This document shows, one piece after another, positions 37,501 to 49,800 of a DNA stretch of 64,000 bases (the first letter of the stretch is position 1; every line of letters starts with the position of its first letter). The position numbers and the translations under genes were made by a program. The notes beneath the pieces are model-generated. The model was not told the DNA's origin. It worked only from the letters and a program-made list of their open reading frames with translations, and ran no database searches. The stretch spans positions 32,645,001 to 32,709,000 of the forward strand of contig NC_092591.1 in assembly GCF_047663525.1 (NCBI RefSeq), written 5' to 3'. The stretch is from Anas platyrhynchos. Lineage: Eukaryota; Chordata; Aves; Anseriformes; Anatidae.

Positions 37501-37880
37501 GGTATATGGGGCCAGCAGGGGTTGGGGGGGGCTGGAGGGGTGAGGTGGGGGTTCAGTGATGTATGGGGTGGGGGGGATGAGGGGGTGCATGGGGCGAGCT
37601 GTGGGGGCTGAAGGATGCTTGGGGAGGATGCAGAAGGGCTGGATGAGGAGGGGGCCGCAGCGGCAGTGCGGGGCTGGGGGTGGGGGGGCTGCGGCGGATG
37701 GGGAGCGGTGCCCGGGGCTTGGGGGGGGAGGATAAAAGGGGGGGGGCTGCGGCCCGGGCAGCCCCGTGGGGGTCCCGGGGGAGGCGTCCGGTACCTGAAA
37801 TTGGGGGGCGAGGCGAGGTGCAGCCCCAGGAAAGGGGAGGAGGCGGGCGGGGATGCGGCTCCTTTCTCTCGCTCCGCCAT
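25511..37880 (-). CDS. MAPK8IP1: MAPK8IP1 (JIP1/IB1) JNK scaffold protein, 12 coding exons, 701 aa
   Basis: Cytoplasmic scaffold that gathers MLK, MKK7 and JNK and links cargo to kinesin-1. Exons (minus): 37880-37795, 33377-33272, 31180-30947, 29610-29529, 29341-28466, 28129-28054, 27690-27518, 27318-27209, 27093-26974, 26404-26334, 26060-25962 and 25583-25511. The total is 2,106 nt with all phases matching. The start [12 protein letters not shown] fits the mammalian IB1 N terminus. [20 protein letters not shown] is in exon 2. The JNK-binding motif [18 protein letters not shown] closes exon 3 (about residues 125-142). Exon 5 is the long Ser-rich linker. The SH3 domain covers about 480-544 ([20 protein letters not shown]). 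The PTB domain covers about 550-690 ([20 protein letters not shown]). The C terminus [11 protein letters not shown] is the kinesin light chain-binding tail. Human JIP1 is 711 aa; the acidic region after exon 2 is shorter here. Confidence 0.97.
28466..29341 (-). CDS. MAPK8IP1: MAPK8IP1 exon 5, the large 876-nt linker exon
   Basis: This exon supplies residues about 170-461. It begins with the segment [15 protein letters not shown] and continues through [63 protein letters not shown] and [14 protein letters not shown]. The conserved blocks are separated by poorly conserved Ser-rich spacers, as in mammalian JIP1. Phase is 1 at entry and 1 at exit, so skipping the exon would keep the frame and join the JNK-binding region nearly directly to the SH3 domain. 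Confidence 0.95.
31181..33271 (-). other. MAPK8IP1: MAPK8IP1 intron 2
   Basis: The 2.1 kb intron contains a GC-rich stretch at about 32.6-33.1 kb, A-rich runs at 32492-32525 and no recognised gene. Exon 3 lies at its downstream end in transcript sense, in a strongly CpG-rich context (31040-31200). Confidence 0.65.
33378..37794 (-). other. MAPK8IP1: MAPK8IP1 intron 1
   Basis: This 4.4 kb intron separates the main first exon from exon 2 and contains the alternative first exon at 34438-34508. The part next to exon 1 (about 37.3-37.8 kb) is a continuation of the CpG island with long G runs on the plus strand. No repeat family is recognised. Confidence 0.7.
34438..34508 (-). CDS. MAPK8IP1: Alternative first coding exon of MAPK8IP1 (23 codons plus 2 nt)
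   Basis: Inside intron 1, an ATG at 34506-34508 (minus) opens a short frame ending in [10 protein letters not shown], cut by a GTAGGG donor after 34438. The two leftover bases (TG) join the first base of exon 2 (G) to make the Trp codon, then [10 protein letters not shown] follows in frame. I recall a mammalian JIP1 isoform with a near-identical short start (MQLVLKM...[10 protein letters not shown]) spliced to the same point. Sequence, phase and position all agree. It implies a second, internal promoter just upstream at about 34.5-34.8 kb, where I see no clear core element. Confidence 0.85.
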
Positions 37881-38130
37881 TCCGCGGCTCTCCCCATGCA
37901 GGCGGAGGGAGGGAGGGCGGGCGGCGGGGAAGGAGGCAGGGAGGGAGGCAGGAGGGAGGCAGGAGGGAGGGGATGCCGGCGGGGACGTACCTGCTGCCGG
38001 GGGGGGCTCCTCCTGTGTACCCCCCCCCCCGATCAGCAGGACAGATGTGCTGCGGCTGGACCCCCCCCCCTCACACACAGATGTGCCCGCAGCTGCAGGC
38101 AGAGCCCCCGGGGTAGGTAATGCCATGGGG
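37300..38130 (-). promoter_or_regulatory. MAPK8IP1: MAPK8IP1 main promoter and CpG island
   Basis: CpG-dense sequence surrounds the first coding exon, with a C/T-rich 5' UTR immediately upstream of the ATG (37878-37880). On the plus strand the same DNA is a series of G runs, many of five or more. There is no TATA box in the first 150 bases upstream. The transcription start cannot be fixed from sequence. Confidence 0.6.
37903..37978 (-). repeat. Purine/pyrimidine repeat in the MAPK8IP1 5' UTR
   Basis: On the plus strand the segment is built from ggagg, gaggcag and aggaggga units. In transcript sense it is a CCTCC/CTGCCTCC pyrimidine tract. It starts about 23 bases before the ATG. Tandem-like structure with imperfect 8-base units (aggcagga/gggaggca) suggests length variability. 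Confidence 0.75.
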
Positions 38131-41100
38131 CTCCTGCCTCAAGTGAGGGGCACACAGGGTCCCCTACAAGGGACAGGGCACCCCTGTCACCGCCACCTCC
38201 CCCAGGGTCTGCCCTGGGGGGCAGCACCACCCCGGCACCCTCGGGGGTCCGCCAGCGGGGTTGGCAGCCCCACAGCAAAGCCCGTGCCCACCAGGGCTGA
38301 ATGTGTGGCAAAGATAATTTAAGCAAGGTAATAAACAGATTATGCACAGGCTCCACTAGTGCAGGTGCAAAAAGCAAGCCCTGAGGCTGCGGGTCACTCC
38401 CCAGAACAGGCAGACCCACCCTTGATCCCAGCTATGGCCCAGGGCCCATCTTGGGTGAGCATTATTCAGTGCTCCCTTTCCCCAGCAGCAGGTTTCTGTG
38501 CCCGGCCTCTCCTCCCCGTGCACTGCAGGCTGCTTTAAAAACCACGCGGGTTGTGGTGTACACAGGAGCGGACAAACACCGGTATTTTTAGGTCCCGAGG
38601 CTACTACTGTAAGTGATCGGGAGAACTTCCCCCATTCCCTGCACGCCCATGGGCTGTACTCCTGGTTATCACTCACGGCTGTGACAGGCCCATGTGGATG
38701 CGTGGCGCTGCCTCAGCAGGTCAAACCTTACAGACAGAGCAGGTCCCACCAGCATCTCCAGCCACGGGGCTGGCTGCCTTCAAGGCAAAGGCATTGCATC
38801 TTGGCCAAGGCCCAGGCCGTCAGCTGCTCCTCCAGAGAAGAGCGAGCAGAGCCCTCCGAGGCACACAGCCCTGCGCTCAGCCGGGAGCCTGGGGCTCCTG
38901 CCAGCCCAGCTCAAAAGAGATGTCACTCCTGGGCCAGCGTGGACGCAGGCACACAGCCACCGGGTGACCGTGGTACCCCCACGGCAGCCTCCCAAAGGGC
39001 AGGTTGGCCCTGCCTAGCTCTGCTCCAGCCTTTCTGCCCACACTGCTGCCCTTCACATCCATCTGCTCATGCGCATTGCAGAGCCCAGTGTCACGGACCA
39101 GGACCTCTGGAAGCCCCTCTGCAGGTGGTGGGATGCAGCCACCAGCCCTGGCAGGCACTGCTTCTGCCATAAAGACTCTCAGAGCATTGGCTCCCTAGTA
39201 CAAAAGAGGATGATGCCCAGGACATGGTTTCACCCAAGTCCCATCGCCACAGCCACCAGCCACAGGATGGACACCTCAAGGGGCTGCAGGGTGCCCTGCC
39301 TGCAGCTGGATGGTGCAGGCTGGTCACCGCTCATCACTGCAGTGTCTGACTGCCATAAATAAAGGGCTTGGTAGAAAACAGTCGATTTAGTTACATCCTG
39401 ACTCTCCCTAGACCTTACATAAAACCCTCCATCATCCTCAGCATCATATATGCACGTACATGCCCTGCAAAATAGAGACCACGCTTCTACCACAGCCAGC
39501 ATCTCTGCTCACAAGGCATCTATTGTCTTATGCTTTCAAATTGTCTGACTGAACATCGGGTTCACTTCAGAGCAATTCAGCCTTAAATTAAGCCTGAGGA
39601 ATGGTTATGTGCTGAGAGGTCTGCCTGCTCCTCTCCCCAGCTGAACCAGCTGGTCTAACACAACCTATTCCCTCTCCCCCCCAGGTATGGTTGTGCTCAT
39701 TTCCACTCTGCCCCAATTCTCTGCCCCTGGCTCCCATTCCTTATACCCAGGCACAATTTCTATGCTCAGACCTTTCAGCCAGCCCTTCCTGAAGCCACTC
39801 CAGCTCCTTTTTTTGTGAAGACAGAAGAGACACTGGAGAATTTCCCCAACCACCAGCACAGGGCGCAGGCAATCACTTACTCTGCTAGAAATCCATGGTT
39901 AGCCACTTTACACCTCCAGCCACATCCCTGCAATTCCTTCTACAGGGAGAACAGATACTGTGGCCAGCATGGAGGAGCCTCAAAATTGACCTGTCCAAAT
40001 TTAATTTACATTATCACACTCTAAGCAGGGAAAGCTGGACAGTTTGCTGTCAGCCTGGCTCTTCTAATGCACAATCTGCAACTTCAGAGGGTTTTTGTCC
40101 ATAAGCCACTTTATGCATTGAAATGTTGCTCCCCCAAGCCCACTAGGTCCTCACTAGAGACAGAGAACAGGACAGCAACATCAAGCACCTCAACCACAGC
40201 TGCAATCAGGTAAGCAATGGGTTATACATATTGCCCTTCTGGTAGGTCACACATGGCCTTTTTTATCTCTGGCACCTCCGGTTCCACTAACTGGTTCTGG
40301 CGAGTTTGGGGATGATGGTGTCACGCACAAGCAAACTTCACTCCAACCTCATTCTAGCCAGCGACTAGACTGCAAAGTCATGGTGCATTTGGTGCCCATT
40401 CATGACTTAGCTAATTGCAAGAGAAAAGGCTCAGTCACTGACAGAAGGCCCGGTCTGAACAATGTTCACATTGTTCATAGCTCTGTAGCACTTCTCTGCC
40501 TCAGTGCCCACCCTCTGTGACAAGGAGCCTCCACACCACCCCGTGGAACATCCTAAAAGCCACTCTGACAGCACCAAATCCAGCTGCTCTGTCCCTATGC
40601 TCTATCTGGGGATGCTTGTGCCAGGACAGACAATACAGCCACCTAGCCCCGAGACGCAGAAAGCAGTCATTATCCCAGGAAATGGAAATCCCCTGACACG
40701 CATTTCACGATGCTTCCTTTGTTATCTGCTCCCTCCTGAAACAAAGATGGTATCTCCACTAATAGTTATTGATGGGTTTTCCTTCCTCCATGGACTGTCA
40801 GGCCTTTTTGAACTTAGCACCCACAACTGACAAAGCGCTTGACACGAAAACATCTGTGTAAGGAAGCTGCAGATGCACTGAATCTGCCATCTGGTAGTTT
40901 AATTGAATATGCCCAGTCCTAAACGCTACAGGAAACAGTGAACGATCATTTCCCATTCCACTCCTTTGGCATGCAGTTTCACACACCTTTTATCATTTCA
41001 ACTGTAAAAAGATATCAGAGTGGGTGAATCCCAGCCTCCTTAATGTTCCTTGCAAGAGTTTTTTCTTTACCTTGTGTTTCTCACTGTCCTTACCTGTTCT

Positions 41101-42540
41101 GCTCCAAGGACTGCAGCTCTTCCAGCTGCCACCATCCTCACCACAGATGACGACAAAAACCTTGCAAATGTGATTTCCCCCTCACCCAAAAACCTTGCAA
41201 AAAACCTCTTGGGAGATTTTGCACGCACTCCCTTTGGCTATTTACCCCCATGGACCCAGCCCCAAAATGCTACTTACCAAATTAAATAATTGGAACGACA
41301 GCATAGAGAGAGTTAATGACATTTATAAAAACAAAACGAGTAATATTTACAGACCATTGCCTAAGCAAGAGACTCTCCAAAAGACAGAAGTCACAATTTC
41401 TCTAGTCGAAATGTACAAAGTGCATGTCTTTCCCCTTTCTTCCATCTGCAGCAGAAGATGGTGGGAAGGCCCCCTTTCCCTCATACCTTACTGCCCTCAG
41501 TGGGGACAAGATCTGGGTCAGACTGGAGACAAAACCTGCTGATTACTGGGTTATCCCAGGGAGACTCTGGTGGACAGGAGCTTAGAAGAAAGGTAGGCCT
41601 GGAAAAGTGACTTACTTACTTGGACAGTCTGCCCAAAGGATTCCCTTGGGAAAGGAAATCTCGGATCAATGCCTCTGGGAGGTTAGTTGGAAGGAAAAGT
41701 TATTCAGCTATTCTATTAACTAACTTTTCGACACAATTCCACTTCTTCCACCACTCCAGGTTTCCCAGATACACTTGAGTCAGTTTCTACTTGCAGCCCC
41801 ATTGCTCTGGGTTCAAGCATGGGCTCCAAAAGTGCATCTTTTTATCCCAGTCAGAGTGGGACATGATGACTGTGCTCCCCAAGCTGCTAGTTGGCTAAGC
41901 TCACATCTAGCCCCACACTATTGGTGCCAGGGTGGGGATGAAAGGTTTTGGACAGCAAATGAGAACAGTGCCGACAGCAGAACATTGCACAGGATTAGCT
42001 ACCTGATACAATCCCTCTTGGAAACTGCCAAAACAGAGACTCTTCTGCAGTACTGCCATCCATTGCCCTCCTAGGTGTAAAGGCAAACAGAGGCGCTCTG
42101 CCAGTACTGCGCTGAAATGATATCCTGTAGCAGGACCAGGCCAAGAAGTGTATGGTTAAGAGGCAGAACAGATACATGGTTGTCCTGCTAGACTACAATG
42201 CACCAGCCTGAACGTGAATGGGAACAAGGAGCAGTGTGCAGGGTATGAGATACGGGGACTACGCTGCGCAGAAACTCAAAACCACAGATGTCAATACAGG
42301 AAAGAGCAAACATCCACACAGGACGGACAGCAAACTGAGCCCAAGGAAGACTCGCTTCAAGGAGCTGATGTGTGATACATCCTCTACCAGAATGATGCAC
42401 TCCACAGGCTACACACTAGACACTGGTCACTCCATTTGAGAGTGCCTCACTCAGGGAAGGAAAGGCTGTAAAGCCCTGAGCCCAGGACTGTTTCCCTACA
42501 GCTCACTCATTATGTGGATCAGCAAGCTTTTGGGAGGCTG
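38131..42540. other. Intergenic stretch between the MAPK8IP1 promoter and the CRY2 3' end
   Basis: Composition shifts from GC-rich to moderately AT-rich near 39.3 kb. No open frame in it resembles a known protein. There is no CR1 piece that I can recognise. Part of the AT-rich side may still belong to a long CRY2 3' UTR if the first polyadenylation signal is skipped. Confidence 0.55.
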
Positions 42541-43847
42541 CTTTAATCATATCAAAGTATGGTTTTATTCTCCAAAGAACTCCTACTTCTCTCACAGTCA
42601 TCTCCCTGAAACGGCAGGCTGCTCTGAAGCTGCCTGTTGGAGGCAACAGCACTACAGCTCACCTTGCACTAGTAAGATTCTTCTTCAAGGAAAGTTCTAA
42701 GTGCCTTTTAAAGGTACAGACAGTTTGTATCTCTTTGTTCTTCTACTACAGTTATCCTTCATTTCTTTTTCATCCCCACACGTGTACCACCTTGATTTAC
42801 TTGGAAAGTGTTTACATCCCCACCAGTCTAGCCTAGAGAAACAAATACAGAGATTTTCCTGTTTTCTTGTAGGATGGGTACTCAGCTTTTGATATTCCAG
42901 CAGCTTTCTTCTCCTTTGCAACTACTGAATTAATCTTAGCATACCTTGCTGCCTAGTACTAGCGATGAGAAAGGACATTCACTATTTCTGAGATATGCAG
43001 ATGCTGCTCCCTCTACCAATGCAGCAAGTCACATGTGCTGATCCATTGTCAGAAACGACAGATACACTTGGGAGTGAACAAGTTGAAAGAAAGCTTTTGC
43101 CCTCTTAAATGAGGGCAGATTTTGGGCATGGCTGAAAAGAAACATTTAGCTCTTTGGAGAGCAGAAAGCCAAATATTCCCAAGCACAAGTAACACAGTGA
43201 CCTTTTGTGGCAGCTATTGGAATTACACGTTTTTATGAGACGCCCCAGATTTTCTGTTGCAGATCACAAGTTGCAGTCCTTCTGTGGTTGCAGCAGCCTC
43301 TACTCTTCGGGTCACCTCCAGCACTCTCACTCTTCACTTGCAAGCTGCATATTGCTGGCTGCAGGAGAAAGCAGAAGAGAGAGATTGCCTTGAGCTCCCC
43401 CACATAGTGAAAAGTTGGCAAAACATGCAATCAGCTCCTTCCCTCCTGGAATATGGGACATCTCAGGCAGAAGACTGGGCCTGCTTGCTCCCCTCCTCCA
43501 CCCTGTGCCCTCACCACATGGGCAAACCTGGCTGCAAACTCACCCTGGAAGGGGAAGAAACCTCCCTAGAGCAAACCCAAACGTAACTGTGGTCTGTGCT
43601 TGTTCTAGTCATAGGGTACTGCTCTCTGCTGGACTACAGAGCTAACAGCTTGTCAAGCAAAAGCAAAAACAACCAGAAGGCAGGCCACTGCCAAATTACA
43701 TGGCTACGCAATTAAGAGTCAGGAGCCACCTTTCTCCCCAGGCAAGTCCATTTTGTTCATTAAACTGTAGGGAACAAATAGAATTGAGCCTTGCTTGCTG
43801 TCAGAACAACACAGTTTAGGCCAGATCATGCCAGGGACTACTCACAA
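42541..43847 (-). other. CRY2: Probable CRY2 3' untranslated region
   Basis: The sequence follows the CRY2 TGA (43848-43850). The first canonical AATAAA found in transcript sense is at 42564-42569, about 1.28 kb downstream. Mammalian CRY2 has a long 3' UTR, so longer forms are plausible. Confidence 0.5.
42564..42569 (-). terminator. CRY2: Candidate CRY2 polyadenylation signal AATAAA
   Basis: Canonical hexamer on the minus strand at a reasonable distance from the stop. Use is inferred. Confidence 0.45.
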
Positions 43848-46800
43848 TCATAAACTCTTGCCAGGGATCTCTGAAGCAGGGAGGCCTGTCACTTTGGCTC
43901 GTTTGTACAGTTCTTCAGTGCACAGCTCTTCTGCTCCCTCGTGTTTGCGCTTTGGCGAAGCCTGGTCAGATTGCGGCAGTCTCACTGCTGGAAAGGAAGA
44001 AGAGTCACTGCAACATTTCCTTTGGCTTTAGAGCTCCTCACACGTATACCCTAGTCTAATGTGCCACAGAGCTGGGAGCAAGGAGAACATGCAATGTACA
44101 AGCACAGAAAGATGTTGCCACAGCCTTCTTAGAAAGTTTTTGAAATACTTTTTTTAAAAGCAGAATAATTAAGTCCACCAGAACAAACATGAAAGTGTCC
44201 TCCTTTGATAGAGGAAAGCTTAATTACACCAGATTAGCCCTACAGTGATCTGCACTCCTCCCTTAAATGGCTGCATATGATCCCATATGAGCAGTAAGAG
44301 ATTCACTATTCTTCAGCCCTTTTAGGCACGAAGGCTCACTGGGGACCTCTGAAGAAAGCCTAAAGGAAGATGAATATGATCTGTAGTTTCCTAGCTACAT
44401 CCTCCTTTTATTAAGAAAAGAATCTCTCTCTCCTGCCCATGACGGTATGTCTTAAGTACCCAAATACTTCCAACTCACCTGTACTGGTGCTGCTGCCCTG
44501 CCCTGAGGCTGAGTCTGCTACGGGGCCACTGAGATCTTCCACACATGAAGGGACTGATGCCAGTAAACCTAGAGAAACGCAAGATCATCATAATAGAAAC
44601 AAGAAATATTTGGGCTGGGATAAGCCTTTCACATGCAAACACCTTTGCGATCACAAACAGCACATCATATTCTATGTCATATTAAAGACAAAATCTTTTG
44701 CTTTTTTTGTTACTTACAGAGCCCCCTGTAGCGTGACAGCTGCTGGTAGATCTGCTTCATGCGTTCGATGTTCAGCCGGCTGGTCTCAGCATGGTTCACC
44801 ATGGGTTTGGGGTAGTCCACCCCAATGATGCACTTGGCTGCCTTCTGCACAGACTCTGGGGCATTCCACGGTTCATAGATGTATCGTGCGGGGAAGCCCT
44901 TTAGTTTGGGCAGATACCTCCTGCAACAAGTTAAAAGATGCACACAAACCACTTAAAGTACAGCAAGATAGCACTCACGGTGCACAGGAAGTAACCATAT
45001 CAGCTACTGAATGACTCAGGCTGACAGATCAAGCAAGAAAGAAGCTCCAGACACTCTACTTACTTAACGTAGTCACCGCTGGGGTCTGTGCGACGTCCAA
45101 AGCCCACGGGGCAGTAACAGTGGAAGAACTGCTGGAAGAACGCGCTGCATGAAAGCCACATCCAGCTGCCTGCATTGACACTGAAATCTGCATCCAGCAA
45201 CAATTCATCAAATACCTGCAGCAATTGAAGGAGAATGCAGTGAGAGCTTCCCCAGCTAGGGCTTCTTGCCAGGAGAAACCAAGAGGCCAGTTCAAAGGGC
45301 AAGCACTGAACAGCTCTCAGAAACCAAAGCAGCAGCAAAGAGGCAATCTGCTGGCTCAAGCCAGGTGCCTGGTCAATATATCACACTTCCTGACACCTTC
45401 ACATAGGGAGGCACTGTCTGCTCACACTGATACAATGCTGGATAATCTCTCATGCAGCTACAAACTAAATCACTACCTAGTGTTACAGCAAGCCTTGGGT
45501 ATTGATTCTAACTGGGGAGGTGTAACAAGTGCAAAGCACCAACTGTGAGAAGCAGGCAGACGCTGCACAGAAGACCAAGCACCAAAGCAGGAAGAAAGAG
45601 CCCCTCTGAATGTCCCAGAACTCACTGCCACTCCAAAAAGCAGGCAGGTTGCAGCAGTAACTCGCTCACATCCATGCACAGATGCAGCACTTTCAGCACC
45701 TGACTCTGACACACTTTCAGCTACGCTGTGCTTTGACAGCCTTCTGACAAGATGCTGCTTCTGCCTCTACTTTCTGCATAGGGCAATATGTGCACCCAGT
45801 AAGTTCAAGCTGTTTGTCCATTCAGATGTCCCAAAAAGAGTGTCTTTTACCTCTTTTCTTGAGAGAATCTAGACTCAGATTTCACAGTCACGGAGCGTTC
45901 CCTGACTGGCACGGTGATGGATTACACAATGAGGAGAAAGGTCCAGTTACAAAGATACATTGAACTTGCAAAGGAAACAGATGGACTGATAGCATTTTAC
46001 CAAAATAGCTCCCCCAAACCCAAACCCAAATCCCAGTCCTTATTTACCAGTGGGTCCCACTAACAGTTAGCTGTGGTAACTGGAGACTCTTGATACTGTT
46101 TGAGCCCTCATGGTAGAAGGCAGACTGTTGGCAGGCCAGGAGCCTGCTAACAAATCCTGTCTTCCACGCAACTTTTACATGCCAAGCAAAAGCCATACCT
46201 GTGTGCCAATCCTTGCAGCAAGTGCCAGGGAGACTTTGCTTTCCTTATGGCCTCCTACAGGCCTCTGGAAATGCCAGACTCACCCTAACTCCTGACTCCC
46301 AGCTGATCCAGAGGTCGCCCCTGGTCAGGAAGCAGGCCACAGCGTGCCTGGCCAAATGGTGGATCCACCCTTCCTGCCTCAGTTGGGTCATGATTGCATC
46401 GATCCAAGGGAAACCTGTCTTGCCCTCTGCCCACTTTGCCAAGGCTTCAGGGTTCTTGTCCCAGGGGATCTGAATGCAGATGGGGTTCCCCTCCATGCGA
46501 TCGAACTTTGGGTTGTTTGTGGCTGCTGTGTAGAAAAATTCCCTCCATAGAAGCTGTCCGTACAGAGAGAGGGGAGGAGTGCTGTTCCGCTTCACCTGCA
46601 GAGGAAGGAACAAAGGCATTCACAAGCAGGGGAGGACTGCCTTCATTATGCTGAGCTGCAAGACACCCATGCATTTATACACAATTCTCAAGTCTGTTAC
46701 TGACAACTTCCATAAAGGAGCTCAATTCCAGATCATCCTTTAGCAGAAACCCCGGGTGGTGAAGTCAGAGCATGCTTTTAGCCCACTCGGTACGCTGGCA

Positions 46801-49800
46801 AGTGACTTGAGCCACCCATAACCAACAGTAAAAAGCCCGACGTGGCTCATGACAGGAGTCCAGGCTGAAGAACAGGGTACCAGCAGATATAAGGGCTGCT
46901 CAACTACATACAGGAAAATCACTTTTCCTTACCCAAGAGACTCTTCTGTACCAGCAACAAGCTTTACCCAACAGTCGGGAACAAGTGAAGCAATAGCTGT
47001 TTTTGCAGCTGTTCCATCACGCTGTCTTGGAACCAGAATCAAGCTATGCTCAAAACCAGACAACCTTTTGTCTTACCTTCTTATACAGCTCCCAGAGACG
47101 ATAGTAAAATAAGCGGCAGGACAAACAGCCAAAACGCAGGTAGGGACTGAGTCCTGTCGGGCTGGCCAGCAACGAATTGGCGTTCATCCTCGGTCGTTCA
47201 TAATTTGCAACCCATGCCTAAATATATTCAGGAGAAATTAGCCCCAAAAGAAAATAAATCCCAAACTGTCAGCCACTGCTAAAGGGCAGGCCTCTGTGCA
47301 GGTGGCACAGTCACTCAGGTGTGGCAGCACAACCTCTTTTATTCATTTCCAGCCACCACTGGGAGAAATCTCAGGTGAACAACTCCAGCCCCCACACCCC
47401 ATACATGTATTTCTGCAGCTGGGTCAGCTTCCGTGACTTTGACATTGTTTGCCTCATGCGTACTATAGTGAAGAACACAAGCCCCATAGAATAAATTTGG
47501 GTATTTCAGCTAGGGGCTAGAGGAATACCACTCAGTGAGATATGAAGAGACTGATGTACAACGGGAAGGTACTTTTTTATGAGCCTGTGCTCCTAGTAAC
47601 TCAGATAAAGACAAAAGGAGATGGTGCATAGCGTGCAGCACAGATGGAGCAACTTGCAGGAGGGTTTCCAAGTTTGCATTCCTCTAAAGGAAACAGTGGG
47701 AGGAAAACCAAGGAAAAGAATCCTATGTGCCTCTAACAGCAGTATAGTTAATATACAGCTCTTCTTCACGTCTGAAGAAGCCCAGGAACTCCCTGCTCCA
47801 CAAACAACCTAAGATGACAGGAGTACTCCAATAATATCAAATGCCCCTGCCACAGGGCAATGTAGTGACCATTTCTAGGATGTGCAGGAAAAGAGAGCAA
47901 TGGCTGATGCAACACATCTTTTGTTTGGACCCACAGCCTGCAGGAATGCCCACTTAAATATCAGGGGGTTACCTTTCTTTCCAAGTGTTTATCCAGCCTC
48001 GCCAATGCTTCTGTCTCCCCTCCCTGCCAAACTGCAGGGGCAAGACCCTCTGTGGGGAAGCCTGAAGGAAAGAACTTTGTAAGATTTGAAGCCAAGTCTA
48101 TGCAAACCATACAGATGTGAATACATGTAAGCAATGGCAAAACAAGTTAAATACTGCAGTTGCTTAACGGGGCTTATTTACTGCTCTAGTCCTTCTGCAG
48201 CAGGCCAGTCATTTGGAACATGAGGAAAACCTGTTTGTGACACAGACTGCCAGGTTCTCTCCCTGCAACGCTTCAGGCAGCTTTCTGGGGACCTTCCCCA
48301 CTGGCCACATCCCAATTATCCTGTGTGTTAGCAATATCCACAGGGCTCTCTGTACCTTGGGCCAGAGCAGCTGGCAAAGGAACGCATGCTTCACAGGTTT
48401 GCCTTATGAAATATCTTACCATGACCACCAGCTGCTCACTAGAGAGCCTGTTGCTCCTCAAAAGGCTCATTTTCTGTGGAAAGCTGGTGCTTTAGTGCTG
48501 AAGAACCAGCACAAAAGTGGAAGCAATAATGCATTTTCCTCGCAGTGCTCCTGGCTGACAAAGGAGCTTCCCCTGACAGTGAGTGGACCAATATAAGGTT
48601 GCAGAAGGTCTTGCACAAGGCCAGACACAAAGGAAGCAGATCTATCCAGGACTGCAGCCCTTAGGATAGTCTTGTTTGAGAAGTCCCCCTTTTCCGTAAC
48701 TCTTAAGGTACAAGGTGACACTCCTAAGAAACCAGCACGGAGCCTCCAGAGTCACACACACACAGACAGTATTCTGCATTAACCTTTCCTTCCCTTGCAT
48801 TTAAATTCACTTCCTTGACGTAGGACTCGCATTTCTCATGCCTCAGTTCTCTATTTATCCTCCTCCTCCCAAAAAAATACAGGTATATAAGGAAGAGGAG
48901 GCAAACACCAAGTTTCCAAGGACGAAAAAGCATAGCAGGATAAGTGAAAGAAGTTTCAGTAATATCTTTTGTCTTGCTAAGCTCTCAAGTAGGTGGTGCT
49001 TGGCAACAAGTGAATGACATGATGTGTGCCTGGTACACAGTTTACCTCTTCAGGTCTGTTACACAACCTGCCTAGGACAGCAGCTGGGAAGGACATGAGA
49101 CACTGATACAGTGGTTGTATGCTCAGAATAAAAGAGAGTGTAAGGACAGATGCAGAACGTTTCAGAGCAATGCTAAAGGGATGTTGTGCATCAATGGCAG
49201 TGCAAGAGGGAGCAGTCTGGTTTCATAGGGTCCAGCACTGGCTGAAAACATTACTTTGCTTCTGTGGCTAGCAGCAGCCCAGGTCAGAAGACAACACTGG
49301 ACCTGTCCTGGGCAGGTGGCAGCCACCAGAAACAGCTTCAGTAGGGTCATTTTGGGTGCCAGTTGACCCTTGACTTCACTCTCAACACATACCCAGCTCT
49401 TCCAGGGATGGGACCCCATACACATCGTCGTGGTTCTCCTGGATGTCCACTTTACATGTCTCCATCTGCTGGCTTGTTACGCTGCTCACTGGCTTCTTTG
49501 GGAGCTCCATACGGCTAATGATGGCCTGGAAGCGCTTGTAGGTGAGAGGTGGCTTGTTGCCATTCAGCTCGATTATCCTAGAAACAAAATAAGCAAGGTG
49601 AAACAGAAAATAAAAAACATTAAAAAAATTAGAAACAAAATAAACAGCCTCGCTACCACAGGAGGGACAAGGAAATGACAGCGAAACTGTATCCTGCTAT
49701 CTCTGCTCAGGATAGACTTTCCGTTTGTATAGAGAAATACTTACAGCCCCAGATTCCACTGGATGCATCCCTCAAAGGGATATTTAAAAACAAGATGCAA

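Noticed and set aside
37395-38126. 243-codon minus-strand frame over MAPK8IP1 exon 1
   Set aside because: Only the 28 codons from the ATG at 37880 to the donor at 37795 are JIP1. The Pro-rich remainder is CpG-island read-through into 5' UTR and intron.
38219-38242. Possible REST/RE-1 site (cagcaccac...) upstream of MAPK8IP1
   Set aside because: Mammalian IB1 is reported to be REST-controlled, so I looked for the element. Only the left half (CAGCACCAC) matches and the right half does not.
44404-44412. AATAAA on the minus strand inside CRY2 intron 10
   Set aside because: It lies before the last coding exon, whose reading frame and conserved tail are intact, so it is not the normal transcript end.
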